NCBI GenBank assembly: GCA_964017155.1
Contig: OZ024856.1
Span: 44,666,378-44,730,377 of the forward strand
Source of the DNA: Oasisia sp. SBJ-2009
Taxonomy: Eukaryota > Annelida > Polychaeta > Sabellida > Siboglinidae
Direction of reading: 5' to 3'
Length of the DNA stretch: 64,000 bases
How positions within the stretch are numbered: position 1 is the stretch's first letter; every line of letters starts with the position of its first letter. The position numbers and the translations under genes were made by a program. Positions 48,993 to 59,597 of this stretch are shown here, piece by piece. The notes below the pieces were generated by a model that was given only the letters and a program-made list of their open reading frames with translations, was not told where the DNA came from and searched no databases.

Positions 48993-50784
48993 TTTTGTTA
49001 GATTTTGTGTCATTTGTTGTATACATTCTTGACTATTACATGTACCAGGTAGATCTAAATCTAAACAACATGGCATATTTTGACTTTTTAAATCAAATCA
49101 AGGCAAGCTTTTTCAAACATCCTGTGTATGCTATGACTTACACCTGATTTTTATTAATGAGCTTTGAGTGTCATATTTTTTATCATGTTTGCATGTTTAC
49201 TTCAGGCCATTGATACCGTTTATGGCAATAATATTATTAAAACATAATATTATTAAAACATGACGTTTGGTTGTGCCATAATAATGGTGTGTGTTTTATC
49301 CATGACAGATATTCTGAGAAGATATTCAGTCGAACAATAAAAATAGGAACGTTTTAATTGGATTATAACCATTAGTCACCGCTTTGTTTGGGTTGTGTAC
49401 ACGCCATTGGAACGTTTATGTTTATATACACACTATTTACCATTTTAACTGAACTGTAATGATCATTTACGTTTTGAATTGTACACATTATTAATTGGGA
49501 CTTCTGGGCTTGTTATCTTTCTGTGAATAAATATTCTGTACCTCTATTATCATATTATGTTTGTCTTAATTGTACAATGCATCTATGGGAATTTGACTTT
49601 GCTATCTACATACATTTTCAACCCAAATGTCTTAATTGTTGCAATGTTGTCGCTTCAATCCAAGCAAAACAGGTAGGGGAATAATTGAACAAGCAGTTCG
49701 AGCAAGAATTTGAACAAATTCTCAAATATTTAATAATGTGGGGCTAGAACAAGTTGCGTTTACTATGGAATAGGCCCATGGATGTACTGTGTTATTAACC
49801 TCAATTACAATAATACACTAGCTTAAAAACACTATCTACAAAGCCAGTAGGGTGAGAGGGGGGTATATATGACCGCTGGTGCAGCCTCTGTCATTTGAAC
49901 CTTTGCTATCGTGTCCTAACACGCTGGCGCAGTCTCTGTAATTTGAACCTTCATGATCGTAGTGTAGCACGCTTTTAATCAGGTGGCGCCACTTACGTAA
50001 TGTCACGCTATTTACGGCAAAATCGCGAGGAGTTGCATATCTTTGTGAAGCTATGGAATCCTTGATTTCATTATTATTAATTATTGTTCACTCTTATAGT
50101 GGGGCGGATATGTGGCAAATATAAGATGGATTGTGGGTTTGGTGGTAAAAGCACCAACATTGGCATAGTTGATGATAAAGAGGTACTAAACGATTTTAGA
50201 TATAGTGCCAAGCTCAATTTTCCCCCTGGTGTCCATAAAATGACCAAATCCAAAATGGCCACCAACCGAAGTGTGAACATTTAGAAAAGGCTTTATCTTC
50301 ATTAATAATTGACATAAAAAGATGAATGAAGTGTCTATTTCTATGTTTTCAGGTATGGGGATTCCAACGGAACCATCATTTGTATGGTAAAACGTAAAAT
50401 AATTAACATTTACAAGTAAAATGTGTAAAATATTGTCGTACAAATGCAAAACGACAAGAAATTTGGTTGCAATAAATGGATTTTTTTTTATTGCCAATCA
50501 TGTTGGTACAATAGCATGGAATCATATTTTCAACTGTTCATACATATTTATATTGAATATAATTCAAAACGTTAGCATCGATATTCAATAATGATAATTG
50601 CTGTCATTTTATACAGCTTGACAAGATGAAACAAAAATAAATAAATAAAATAAAGCACCATTCAAAACAAAATGTTGAACATAAGACTGGACTCATCACT
50701 TTGGCAAAAAACCAACAATATAAAATAAAACAAATATACAACTAAGTGACATAATTAATACTGCCATCACTCCTGTATTAATAC

Positions 50785-51370
50785 AACATTATCCAATTGA
50801 AGCCTTCACACTTTACACAATGCCTTAAAATGACTGACAAACTGATATAAATTGGAGTAGAAACATTAACAAACACATTTGGTAATTCCAAACGCATACA
50901 GTTGTCAACAAAAACAATAAATCTGATAGACACTGAACTGCTGCTCGACATCACATCTTAATAGTGATCACTGTGTTCACAGTTGCCGAATACGCAACTG
51001 CTGCTAGACATCCCATCTTAAACAAAATGGTGAAAATACACAGACTCGACTCACTGCTAAAAGCCACAAATACAAATTAAAAAAAACCTAACATATATAT
51101 AATATACAACTGAGTGACACAATGAATACTACACCAAGTACCATCATTCGTGTATGATTACTATGTTATCTAATTGAAGCCTTCACAATTGGCAAATGTG
51201 ATACAATGGCAGATATATCGATGTAAAATGGACTAGAAACATTAACAAAACAATTTGGTAATTCCAAACACATACAGTTCTGAACAAAACAATAACTCTG
51301 ATAGACACTGAACAGCTGCTAGACAGTAGATATCACATCTTAATAGTGATCACTGTGTTCACAGTTGCCA
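50785..51370. repeat. Imperfect tandem duplication at the 3' end of the element C gene
   Basis: 50785-50990 and 51168-51372 are about 85-90% alike ('gaagccttcaca...gaaacattaacaaa', 'tttggtaattccaaac', 'cttaatagtgatcactgtgttcacagttgcc'). The duplicated part includes the last codons of the gene and its 3' flank. Confidence 0.85.
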
Positions 51371-53226
51371 CAGCAGTGGCACAGTGACGTGCACTTCAGA
51401 TTAGCGTTAACACATTTGCACAGCCCTCTGCATCCATTCTTACAGCCGCATCTTAACAACTCTGAGCAGGACACGGCCGCTTCTGGGAGTAACGTCCACA
51501 TCGGTTCCCATCCTCGCGTCGGATTCTTGCTCCATCCCCAGGACTCTGGAGAAGGAAGATCTGGATCTCGGACCTGGGCCTGACCCCATGCATGGCCACC
51601 CTGGTATGTTGCTCGTCTTGCATGCTGCAGCTGTGCAGCTCTGGTTGGTGGAATGGCGACGATAGATCTGGCTTTTGACGTAAACATGTGCTTCCTGGCT
51701 GAGTCCACAGTAGTTTCGCCACTCCCCCGATCATACATAAGCACCACGTATGACTCGAGTACAGACATGCAGACATTGTCCAAACTTGTCGGTCGTGTGA
51801 CAAGTCTAGCGAAGGCCTCCGTTGCAGCATTGAATGACCACCCAAAGAGGTGGCAATTTCATGAGCTGGTATGTACCTCAGGTGTTTACCCGTGCCAAAC
51901 GCTATCCACAACTGTGTGTTCTGCATTGACACAACAGTGGAGAGAGCCAGGACGACAACGTCTGTATCCACTGTTCGCAGTATGATCCGCCGATGACCTT
52001 TTTCGGCCGCATCCATCCTGCTTCCCACAGGTTGAGAAGACTTCTTTCTCTGTAGAAAGATTGTTCACGACTTCATGTGCTAGGAAGTTGAATAGTTCTG
52101 TCTTGTTCTCGTCCACTCGCAGGAACTCCTGCCAGTTTCCCGGGATGGAGTTGGCTGCTGCAACATGTCGTCTGACGCCCTTTCCACGATTTTCCCTTGC
52201 TGTGGACTTCAGGCCATCTGGTATGTAGACATCCCAGATGATGTCCACCCTTGAGACTCTAGCCAACTGTGCTTTGATGTATGGAAGGAACACTAACATG
52301 GCATAGTCTTGGAAGGTTTTCGCTCCAACTGGCTTCAGCATGTTGATGATAGCAGCTCCATCCAGTATGATGACGTCGATGACTGGAGCTTCGCCTTTGG
52401 ATGTGCACAGCTTCACCACGCAATCTGTGAGATCTGCCTTTGTACCGAACCGCAATTTTCCCAGCTGCGACAAGGATGGTGGGCATGCATGATTTTCATG
52501 CTTGAAGAAATTGTCCAAGTCTCCGTCTCGTGTCTGGCATGCGATGTACAGCCTGGAAAATAGTGCACAGTCGCTCTTGAGGGATGTTATCATCTGTGTA
52601 GCTTTGGATGGTGTCGCTGTGGATGGTCTGTTGAACAGTGGCATACTGTTCTTAGAGATGGTGTCTGATACAAGTAATGTACGCTCAACTAACTGATCCG
52701 TTACAAAGCTGTCGTACTGATCATGCCCCTTCTTCTCTATCCCTCGCACAGTTGTCACTACGGCTGGATCTGCGATGTCTCTGGTATCCAACACCAGAAG
52801 ATCTCCACTCTCCTCCATGAACGGATTCCCAAGGTCTTCGATCACTTCCACGAGAGCCTGAACTTCGCTTGCAAAGGTAACTTGTAGAGACATTGTGTGT
52901 TCGTGGTGCCTGTCGTTGTCCCTGCCAGTGTGGTTATCCAGGCATGCTGTTTCAAAGCCGTCGATGGTCCTCGCAATTTCTGTTCCAGCTACCATCCATC
53001 GCAGTAGAGCTCTAAGGTTTTGCGTCAAGCCGATTGCTCCACCATCACCTTTGACGACTGCGTTGTTTTGCTCATGCGCTATGGCTGAGAAGGGACGGGT
53101 CGACTTGTGCACTACGAAGCTGGCTCGGTCAAACTCTTTCGCTACACCAGGGAGTCGTTCGTGCAGTGTTGTCATATCACGTATATGTACGCACCCAGCG
53201 AGAATAGTGTGTGTGGTCCAGGGCAA
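51340..53226 (-). pseudogene. Element C transposon protein with C-terminal CXC-like cysteine domain
   Basis: Read leftward from 53226. 446 codons are open (MPWTTHTILAGCVHIRDMTT; AHEQNNAVVKGDGGAIGLTQ; LLVLDTRDIADPAVV; CALFSRLYIACQTRDGDLDN; VIDVIILDGAAIINMLKP; YIKAQLARVSRVDIIWDVY; PGNWQEFLRVDENKTELFNF). A frame change near 51990 leads to RRIILRTVDTDVVVLALSTV, LWIAFGTGKHLRYIPAHEIA and TSLGG. Another frame (51783-51340) gives VLESYVVLMYDRGSGETTVD, PPTRAAQLQHARRATYQGG and the end CGCKNGCRGLCKCVNANLKC plus TSLCHCCGNC, a CXC/Tesmin-like Cys cluster. Both frame changes coincide with missing blocks: the H-x2-TGCD block seen in element A is absent after TSLGG. No standard family name is certain; Academ-type (3-4-bp TSD, Cys-rich) is one candidate. 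Confidence 0.75.
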
Positions 53227-54028
53227 AGAACCATGGAGCCAGTGCTCTCAATGCAGTGATGTAGAGTGGGAAGTTTCCTTCGAGAATTGATCGCACAAAG
53301 ACCAGCATAAGGCATTCCAAGTGCATGACCATGTACCAGTAGTGGATTATTCATTGTAATATCAGTATTCCATTCATGTGTACGTTCTTTATTTACATCG
53401 AAATGGGTGCTAGGTTAAGTATTCATCAAATGTATCATGAGCATCGCCATGTATCATGTGTATGTCTGGCCCACGTAGCTCATATGACAAAACGTCAAAT
53501 TGACACTATGTGAACTGAATGAGGATAATAGTATACTGATATATAACATCCATTTCTGAGAATAATCTATCCATTTCGCCTTGGCCGCACTCATTTTAAC
53601 ATCAATATCATCATAATATGAATTTAAATGCATTGTGTCGACAAATAGGTGACGGCATTTGATTCCTTATGTCAGAAAACATACACAACGACACTTCATT
53701 CATATTTATACGATATTTATTCAGGAAGATATGACGATAATTAGAATTTCGCGACTCGGGTGGCGGCCATCTTGGATTTGTCAAATTTAAGGGCCCCATA
53801 GGAAAAATTTAGCTTGGCACTATATCTGAAATCACTTAGTACCTTCTTAGCATCAACTATGCAAATTTTGGTGCTTTTACCACCAAACCCACAATCAAAT
53901 CACATATCTGCCCCACTATTATGTAATATGCACCAACGAATAAACGATTATTTTATATATATTTTCAGTAACAATATTAAATTATAATTACTAGTATCAT
54001 AACTTTAATGCAACTGTTTCCGTTACAG
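53227..54028. other. Element C 5' flank/right arm and intron to exon 6
   Basis: 53227-53918 is the noncoding 5' side and right arm of element C. 53922-54028 is AT-rich intron ending in a polypyrimidine-poor acceptor (CCGTTACAG). Confidence 0.6.
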
Positions 54029-54170
54029 GTCCTATTATTAAGGATGTTATGAATATACAATGTTCCGACTTCTTCGGCCAAAACAAAAAAGTTTACCAAG
54101 CCACTGGGGAACCAAGAGCAATAGCAATAGTGAACGATATTGCATATTATGTGCAAAGTGCTCCATCAAG
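54029..54170 (+). CDS. YWTD/EGF gene, exon 6: propeller blades
   Basis: 142-bp exon, phase 1 to 2 (GTTACAG|GT ... CATCAAG|GTAATC). It encodes GPIIKDVMNIQCSDFFGQNK, KVYQATGEPRAIAIVNDIAY and YVQSAPSR. 'EPRAIAIVNDIAYYVQS' is a blade start with YYVQ at the YWTD position, shorter than the classical repeat. Cysteine in the first strand is unusual. Confidence 0.78.
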
Positions 54171-54767
54171 GTAATCAATGGAGCAGTTACTCACTTTTTT
54201 CATTGCAAAAAATGCCCATGATCCGGTTGGCACAGTTCACATATAAACATGATAATTGTTTTGAGTGGCATATGTTTTGACAAGACTTTCAATAGGCTTA
54301 CTAATGTACATTTACTGAAACATCAGCGAATGTATTTAGGAACTACGTACATCCGAAGAAATATAATCCCGCATTGGAAATAACATGTTAATGTTCACAT
54401 GATTTGAACAATTTCCATGCTGTGATACTATTGTATGGTCCTAACCAAATATTATCAAAATGTAAAGTCAGATAAATCGATACATCTCCATGTATGCAAC
54501 CAGGTACACATACCCAAGTCTACGTTGATATATACATATTAATATATGTACACAAATACATACGGACGGAAATACACAGGTGAATGCACTGACTAACTTA
54601 TATATTAATAGCCGACATAAAAATAGTCATTCAGAAACACACAAATGTAATCCGATAGTCACACAGAAAGGAATGCACCAAGTCAAACAATTAGGCATGG
54701 AAGCAGTCACAAATGATGTGTAATCTCCCAGTCAATAATTCCGCTTTCACGTGTATATATATTTTAG
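54171..54767. other. Intron 6
   Basis: AT-rich. No element recognised. Confidence 0.6.
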
Positions 54768-54898
54768 ACTTTCTACTCAAGAACTGAAGGATGGAGGTCT
54801 TCGCAAGGATCACTATATTGGCTATTACGACAACACCCCGTTCCAAGGCATCGCAGTATGGCAAGGACCATCCGGCGGGTATAACTGCTACCCGCCAG
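54768..54898 (+). CDS. YWTD/EGF gene, exon 7: last propeller strand
   Basis: 131-bp exon, phase 2 to 1 (ATTTTAG|A ... CCGCCAG|GTAGGG). It encodes LSTQELKDGGLRKDHYIGYY, DNTPFQGIAVWQGPSGGYNC and YPPG. The closing strand 'FQGIAVWQ' followed by a Cys-containing linker resembles the end of LDLR-type propellers ('I-x-V-[YF]-[HD]...C'), which leads directly into an EGF domain. A mariner foldback sits 93 bp downstream. Confidence 0.78.
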
Positions 54899-54990
54899 GT
54901 AGGGAAGACCTTTTTGTGGCTGATATTTATCGTGATTACTACTCCCTTTCTGTTGAATCTTTGATATATATATAAATATATATATATATA

Positions 54991-55948
54991 CAGGTGACCC
55001 AAAAAAAAACAGAACCCATAAACATGTTCATTAATCCTACATAGGTCCATCAAATGTCTTCAAATTTGGTATAATCAAACGTCAGTCTATTGATGATCTG
55101 TCCACAAAGTTATAGCCACTTGAGTCAGTTTGCATAGTTTTTATGTTCTTTTCGGCGTTGAATGCACACTTGCACACGTCGCGCATAATTGTCAATGACT
55201 CTCACACATTTCTCCTTGGGGATTTGCCTGATCTTTCATGTATTTGCTTCCTTCAGTTCACCTATTGTTTGAGGATCGTTCTCATACACATTGTCCTTGT
55301 GATACTCCCACAGATAAAAATCTAGGGGTTCAAGTCTGGTGAATGCGCCGCCCACTCAACATCACACCTCCTGCTGATCAGTCTGTCATCAAATCGCTCT
55401 CTAAGCCAGGCTAGGAAGACATTTGATGTGTGGGGGGTGGCCCCGTCTTGCTGGAACCACTGTTGATCTCGATCCATTCCTCCGCGTCGTCCCAATGATG
55501 CCCAAACCTTCCTCAGTACTGCCACATAGTTCACCATTTGAGGTTGCTCATTTTCATCCTCAAACCAAAATGGGCCGATGATGCCATGTTTGGAAATGGC
55601 TACCCATGCTGTGCACTTTTTTGAGTGTAACGGCCTCTGTAAGACATCTTACCCTACACAATAGGTGAACTGAAGGCAGCAATCACTGGAAAGAACAGGC
55701 AAATCCCCAAGGAGGAATGTGTGAAAGTCATTGACAATTTTGCGCGACGTGTGCAAGTGTGCCTTCAACGCCGAGGATTTTATTTGAAAAGAACATAAAA
55801 ACTATGCAAACTGACTCAGGTGGCTAAAACTGTGTGGACAGGTCATACATAGACTGAAGTTGGAATATACCCAATTTGAAGACATTTGATGGACCTATGT
55901 ACGATTAATGAACATTTTTATGGGTTCTGTTTTTGTTTGGTCACCCTC
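54991..55948. mobile_element. Tc1/mariner-type foldback derivative
   Basis: Flanked by TA (54989-54990 and 55949-55950). The inverted ends start CAGGTGACCC / GAGGGTGACC and share 'AAAAACAGAACCCATAAA', then continue as about 300-bp arms (54991-55290 against 55655-55948). Both arms encode the transposase C-terminus ending in 'LQRRG'-like sequence, so one half was duplicated in inverse orientation. Confidence 0.9.
55322..55537 (-). pseudogene. Tc1/mariner-type transposase fragment
   Basis: The minus frame reads MVNYVAVLRKVWASLGRRGG, DRDQQWFQQDGATPHTSNVF, LAWLRERFDDRLISRRCDVE and WAAHSPDLNP. QQDGATPHT carries the second catalytic Asp, and SPDLNP-x-[DE] precedes the third. The first D region is missing. 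Upstream 55538-55640 continues weakly (WVAISKHGIIGPFWFEDENE-like on the minus strand). The C-terminus (IPKEMCVRVIDNYARRVQVC) is in the left arm and again in the right arm. Confidence 0.9.
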
Positions 55949-55950
55949 TA

Positions 55951-57270
55951 TATATATGACCTTGTTTACACTATTATATTGTACCAAACAATAACAATAG
56001 TGTCCAGTTTTTTACAATCTATGTTTTCTTTTCACGGCCAGAGGATCGGGTGCTGTATTGTAAGTTATCCAGTGCATGTTCGAGCTATCGATGCAGCTGC
56101 ACGTAGCTTCTTCAATTTGGTTGACTCGTTGCTCCTTGTATTTAAGCGTTTTCTCCAACTGAAAAAGGCGATAATTAATTTTGGCTTCTGCAATGTACGC
56201 TATCCTGCTAACCAGAGTTGTGAGGATGTTCCAACGTGCATGCTCCAGTGGCATAAGCGGTTTACTTCATTTGGTTCTGTGTCTCAAGATGGCAGAGCCC
56301 TGAATCCAACATAGCATGTATTTGGTACAAATATATTATAATTTTTGTGTTAACATTTTTCATGCACAAACAATATGCTATGCATAAGCAAGTAAATTCG
56401 GTGAACCTGTCGTGGTCCTTTTACCGGAATGATCGTAATATGCAAGACCAACTTCCACATAGGACCCTCACACAAACATCAATTTGTATTGTATGAAGGT
56501 ATAACACCTATTTAATGAATCCTAATGTATAACAATCAACGTGAAGCGTAGGTCTGGGCCAAAACTGACAAAAGTCATAATTCCATGTCTGTTATATTGT
56601 GACATAATATACTAAACCTGATGGGCCAATCAAGGATTCACTACAGCTTACAGATATATTAAAACAATCTACTCTACTGTAGCAATAAGATGATGACACT
56701 CAGCGCTGTTGAAAGAAGATGGCTCTTCTTAGGAACATCACTTTATCTATACAAATATGTATATTTATCGCGCATTTCGAAATGTCAATCCATTCAAACC
56801 ATTATAAATCACTCATCGTCTTCGGATAAGTTGTCTCAGGCAAATGCTGCAGCTTCCCGAGTTTGAGTTGTTGTGGATTCGATTATTCAAGAGAAGAACA
56901 GCTCGGAACACCAAGCCCAACAACGTAAAGTAACAGTAAGGAGAAGAAAAAATAGAAGAAGATAGCTCACATCTATATTGCAGTCTGAATGAGTACATTG
57001 CCCGTTTTGTTCATATACTTCAGAGTTAGAACCTTCACGTCAAGCATTGCTGTGACCTTTCACCCTCATGTTCTTATAGTTCGCTTTTCTCTACGTTATC
57101 TACCCAGCAAAGAGTTAAATCCAGTCACATTATGACGTCGTGAATAGATACGAAATACACATCCATTATGTTTTTATATTGTTTCTAATTTCAATATATG
57201 CTGGCGTATACAATCACATGATTGGGACGCTAGGTATACAAATGGCGTTTATTGCACTTACTTGTAAGAT
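55951..57270. other. Intron 7 sequence, no gene recognised
   Basis: A minus-strand ORF at 56012-56254 (HARWNILTTLVSRIAYIAEA) and a plus-strand ORF over the same bases look partly structured, but no family is recognised and no splice context supports an exon. The rest is AT-rich. Confidence 0.4.
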
Positions 57271-57379
57271 TCCGGATGATCCTTGCAAAACAAGTAAGTG
57301 TCTGAACGATGGAAAGTGCACGAAGGAAGTCAATAAAAATAGAAGTACTTGCAATGAAAATACCCAGACTAAAGTGTAA
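57271..57379 (+). pseudogene. Relic EGF exon
   Basis: Reads DDPCKTSKCLNDGKCTKEVN and then KNRSTCNENTQTKV with a stop. Aligns along its length with the EGF exon at 58225 (DPCKSNPCLNGGTCTTEINI), but the fourth Cys is shifted, the last Cys is lost after an indel, there is no proper acceptor (no pyrimidine tract + CAG before ATCC), and the donor position reads into TAA. It is a decayed tandem duplicate of the EGF exon. Confidence 0.75.
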
Positions 57380-58224
57380 AAACAACTTCAGTTGAAATAT
57401 TTATGTATGCATCGTTAAGCAAATGAATGTGTATTAATTCAGTGACACATTGATGCGTTTTTTCGGTTTATTTGTTGTATAATGTTAGTGAGGTATGTCA
57501 TAGCACCGGTATACAGAGACACGTGTTTCCATCAACTACCATTATGCGTATACAACTGCGACTATCTACACGAGGATGGAGTATGAGTATATCTATTGTG
57601 CAATGATTGTCGCAGATACCTCATTTGCAGCGGTGGTTCATTGGCTTGTGTAGTCAGTTTATTATGCTTCGTAATATCGTCCGTGTTTATGTAGTAGTAA
57701 GATTTGGAACTCTCATTAAAACAAAGTGCCTAACATTGAACCGTTCGGAGATAGCATAGCTCGACCTTCAAATAGTGTTAGTCCACTGGTAGCAAGTCCT
57801 TTCCGAAACACCTAAATCAAGTGAGAAAATAAGGCATTGCACATGTTACATTAAACTAAAAAAGGCAGATCGTAAATAATATAATACACGCTTCTATCCT
57901 GGGTCACTTGGTATTGCAATGATTACACTCAGAAATACAGACATTTTCACATCGTAGAATATATTAACAGTGTTTGTTCAGTATGTGCCTTTAATTACAA
58001 CAAATGGTTAAACGTATATGCATTAAATAACAAGCCAGCAATGTTATTATTCCGGATGCGCATCCATTATTTAGTTGAAGATATAGATTCTAATTTAATT
58101 GTCTGTTAGCATTAACAATCACATTTTGTGACGCCAGGTTTATAACAGGGACATATTTTATCACAGTATCCATAACATTAGATCTCTCTATTTTTACTTG
58201 TGTTAACTGTTATTACATTTACAG
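57380..58224. other. Intron between relic and functional EGF exon
   Basis: AT-rich. No element recognised. Confidence 0.5.
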
Positions 58225-58329
58225 ATCCTTGCAAATCAAATCCGTGTTTGAACGGTGGAACGTGCACGACGGAAATCAACATCTACCGTTGTTCCTGCAA
58301 TGATAACTATTACGGACTAAAATGTGAAA
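58225..58329 (+). CDS. YWTD/EGF gene, exon 8: EGF domain
   Basis: 105-bp phase 1-1 exon (TTTACAG|AT ... GTGAAA|GTAAGT). It encodes DPCKSNPCLNGGTCTTEINI, YRCSCNDNYYGLKCE. The six Cys spacing C-x4-C-x5-C-x8-C-x-C-x8-C and G at the end match a canonical EGF domain without a calcium-binding N-terminus. A phase 1-1 single-exon EGF module is typical of metazoan extracellular proteins. It completes the YWTD-EGF unit. Confidence 0.92.
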
Positions 58330-59265
58330 GTAAGTCCAACCGAACTATTTATATTGACCCCGCTATGCGTAGGCACAGCTATATGTAGGACGTAATCGAA
58401 CCCGTTTTAATATATCTGTTCCTGGAGACATCAATATTATACATCGCTGATGGCATTGCTTCGCACTGTCAAGCTGTTGCGTTACCAACTCATGGTAATT
58501 ATATACAGAAGACTTGACACCTGTCATACGATTGTATCATTAGAGTGTGTTGACAATGACTGATAATCACATCTATCTTACCAACTGTCAACATAGTAGT
58601 ATATAACAACAGTCATACGCATAATGAAAATTCCTGCACGCTTTGTCGCTCATTCACATACCTTTCGAAACGTTCGCGTTTTCTTCCACATACTTTTGCA
58701 TCACAGTTCCTTAGTTCATAATCCAGCCATGCTAGAGACATTCCTCCAAATAAGATGGATATGCTCAATAAACAGAAAAGAATCGGGTAATCATGTGTAC
58801 GTCGAGCCTATGGAGAGCGTGTTTGTACATAATTCTGCTGGTCAGGTGACACATGGCGCCATCTAACAAACAAATCCGAAAACCTATGTAAAATGTATCT
58901 TTTTGGGTGTCAGTGCTGTGTATGAAAGCTTATATGCACGAATTTTAAAACCACGTTATATTAAACATGCCTTTTGTTTTTTAAGATTAAGAATGTATTT
59001 GCTTAACGTGTTTTTATTACTGTTAATAAAAGCATACATTTCAATTGAGGAATCCAGATAAGAACGTTAACAATTATCTTCAAGTGCGTGTTCATTAAAT
59101 ATTTTATTGTGTGTTTCCCTATATTTTGTAACGTGACTTCTTTGCTTAACATGGTTTTATTACTGTATATAAAATACTTCGTCGTAATTGGGGAAAACCT
59201 ATACGAGCATTATACATTGTTTTAGCGTACATGTTTTATAAATATGTTATTTTGTGCTTGTCTAG

Positions 59266-59400
59266 GTTTTGGAAAGCGTATCAAATGTCCTGCCGCGCTG
59301 ATCATTAGTCAAAAAGACAAGATATTGAAATTCCCACTGAACAACTCAACGATGCCTCAGACCTACGGTCCTCCAGCAGTCATAGTCGGAAATCAGAAAG
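59266..59400 (+). CDS. YWTD/EGF gene, duplicate of exon 2
   Basis: 135-bp phase 1-1 exon with intact acceptor (GTCTAG|GT) and donor (AAAG|GTAAGT). It encodes GFGKRIKCPAALIISQKDKI and the rest as in exon 2, with Q for H. It follows the EGF exon in phase and so could start a second propeller, as in LRP proteins with repeated YWTD-EGF units. Alternatively it could be spliced in a second gene copy. No exon 3 equivalent lies in the remaining 4.6 kb of the window. Confidence 0.7.
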
Positions 59401-59535
59401 GTAAGTCACACTTAATTCCGATATCTTCCTTCAAATCATATGTTTACCTTGGTGTAAACGGCTCTATTTCACTTTGTGGTTGACATCACTTGATAACGAA
59501 GATCAAGACATGTTGAGTGTGCGCGCGTTTGTCTG

Positions 59536-59597
59536 TGTGAGTGAGTGAGTGAGTGAGTGAGTGAGTGAGTGAGTGAGTGAGTGAGTGAGTGAGTGTG
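59536..59597. repeat. (GAGT)n microsatellite
   Basis: About 15 GAGT units after the duplicated exon, at the position where copy 2 lacks such an array. Confidence 0.96.

Larger units (their letters stand above)
47649..50064 (+). mobile_element. P-element/THAP9-like transposon, deletion derivative
   Basis: The inverted termini match for about 45 bp: 47649 CAAGGATATTATTGCTTCAC and its near-complement at the right end ('gtgaagctatggaatccttg'), extending to 'aagatacgcaactcctcgcgat'. A 7-bp direct repeat ATTTCAT flanks it (47642-47648 and 50065-50071), close to the 8-bp duplication of P elements. Weaker subterminal inversion continues ('aagcgtgctaaactac' and its complement). It carries a THAP exon and a C-terminal fragment; the central transposase is missing. 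Confidence 0.85.
50097..53918 (-). mobile_element. Element C: DNA transposon, 5'-TAGT ends, 3-bp TSD, minus-strand gene
   Basis: The termini are TAGTGGGGCGGATATGTG at the left and the complement of TAGTGGGGCAGATATGTG at the right. The target TTA is duplicated (50094-50096 and 53919-53921). Arms continue about 180 bp inward ('gattgtgggtttggtggtaaaagcacc', 'agtgccaagct', 'ccatcttgga'-type blocks). The left end lies only 32 bp from the right end of the P-like element. Confidence 0.92.

Noticed and set aside
56012..56254. Minus-strand 80-codon ORF with helical character inside the YWTD gene's intron
   Set aside because: No family recognised, and the opposite strand is also open; insufficient to call a gene, though it may be a transposon fragment.
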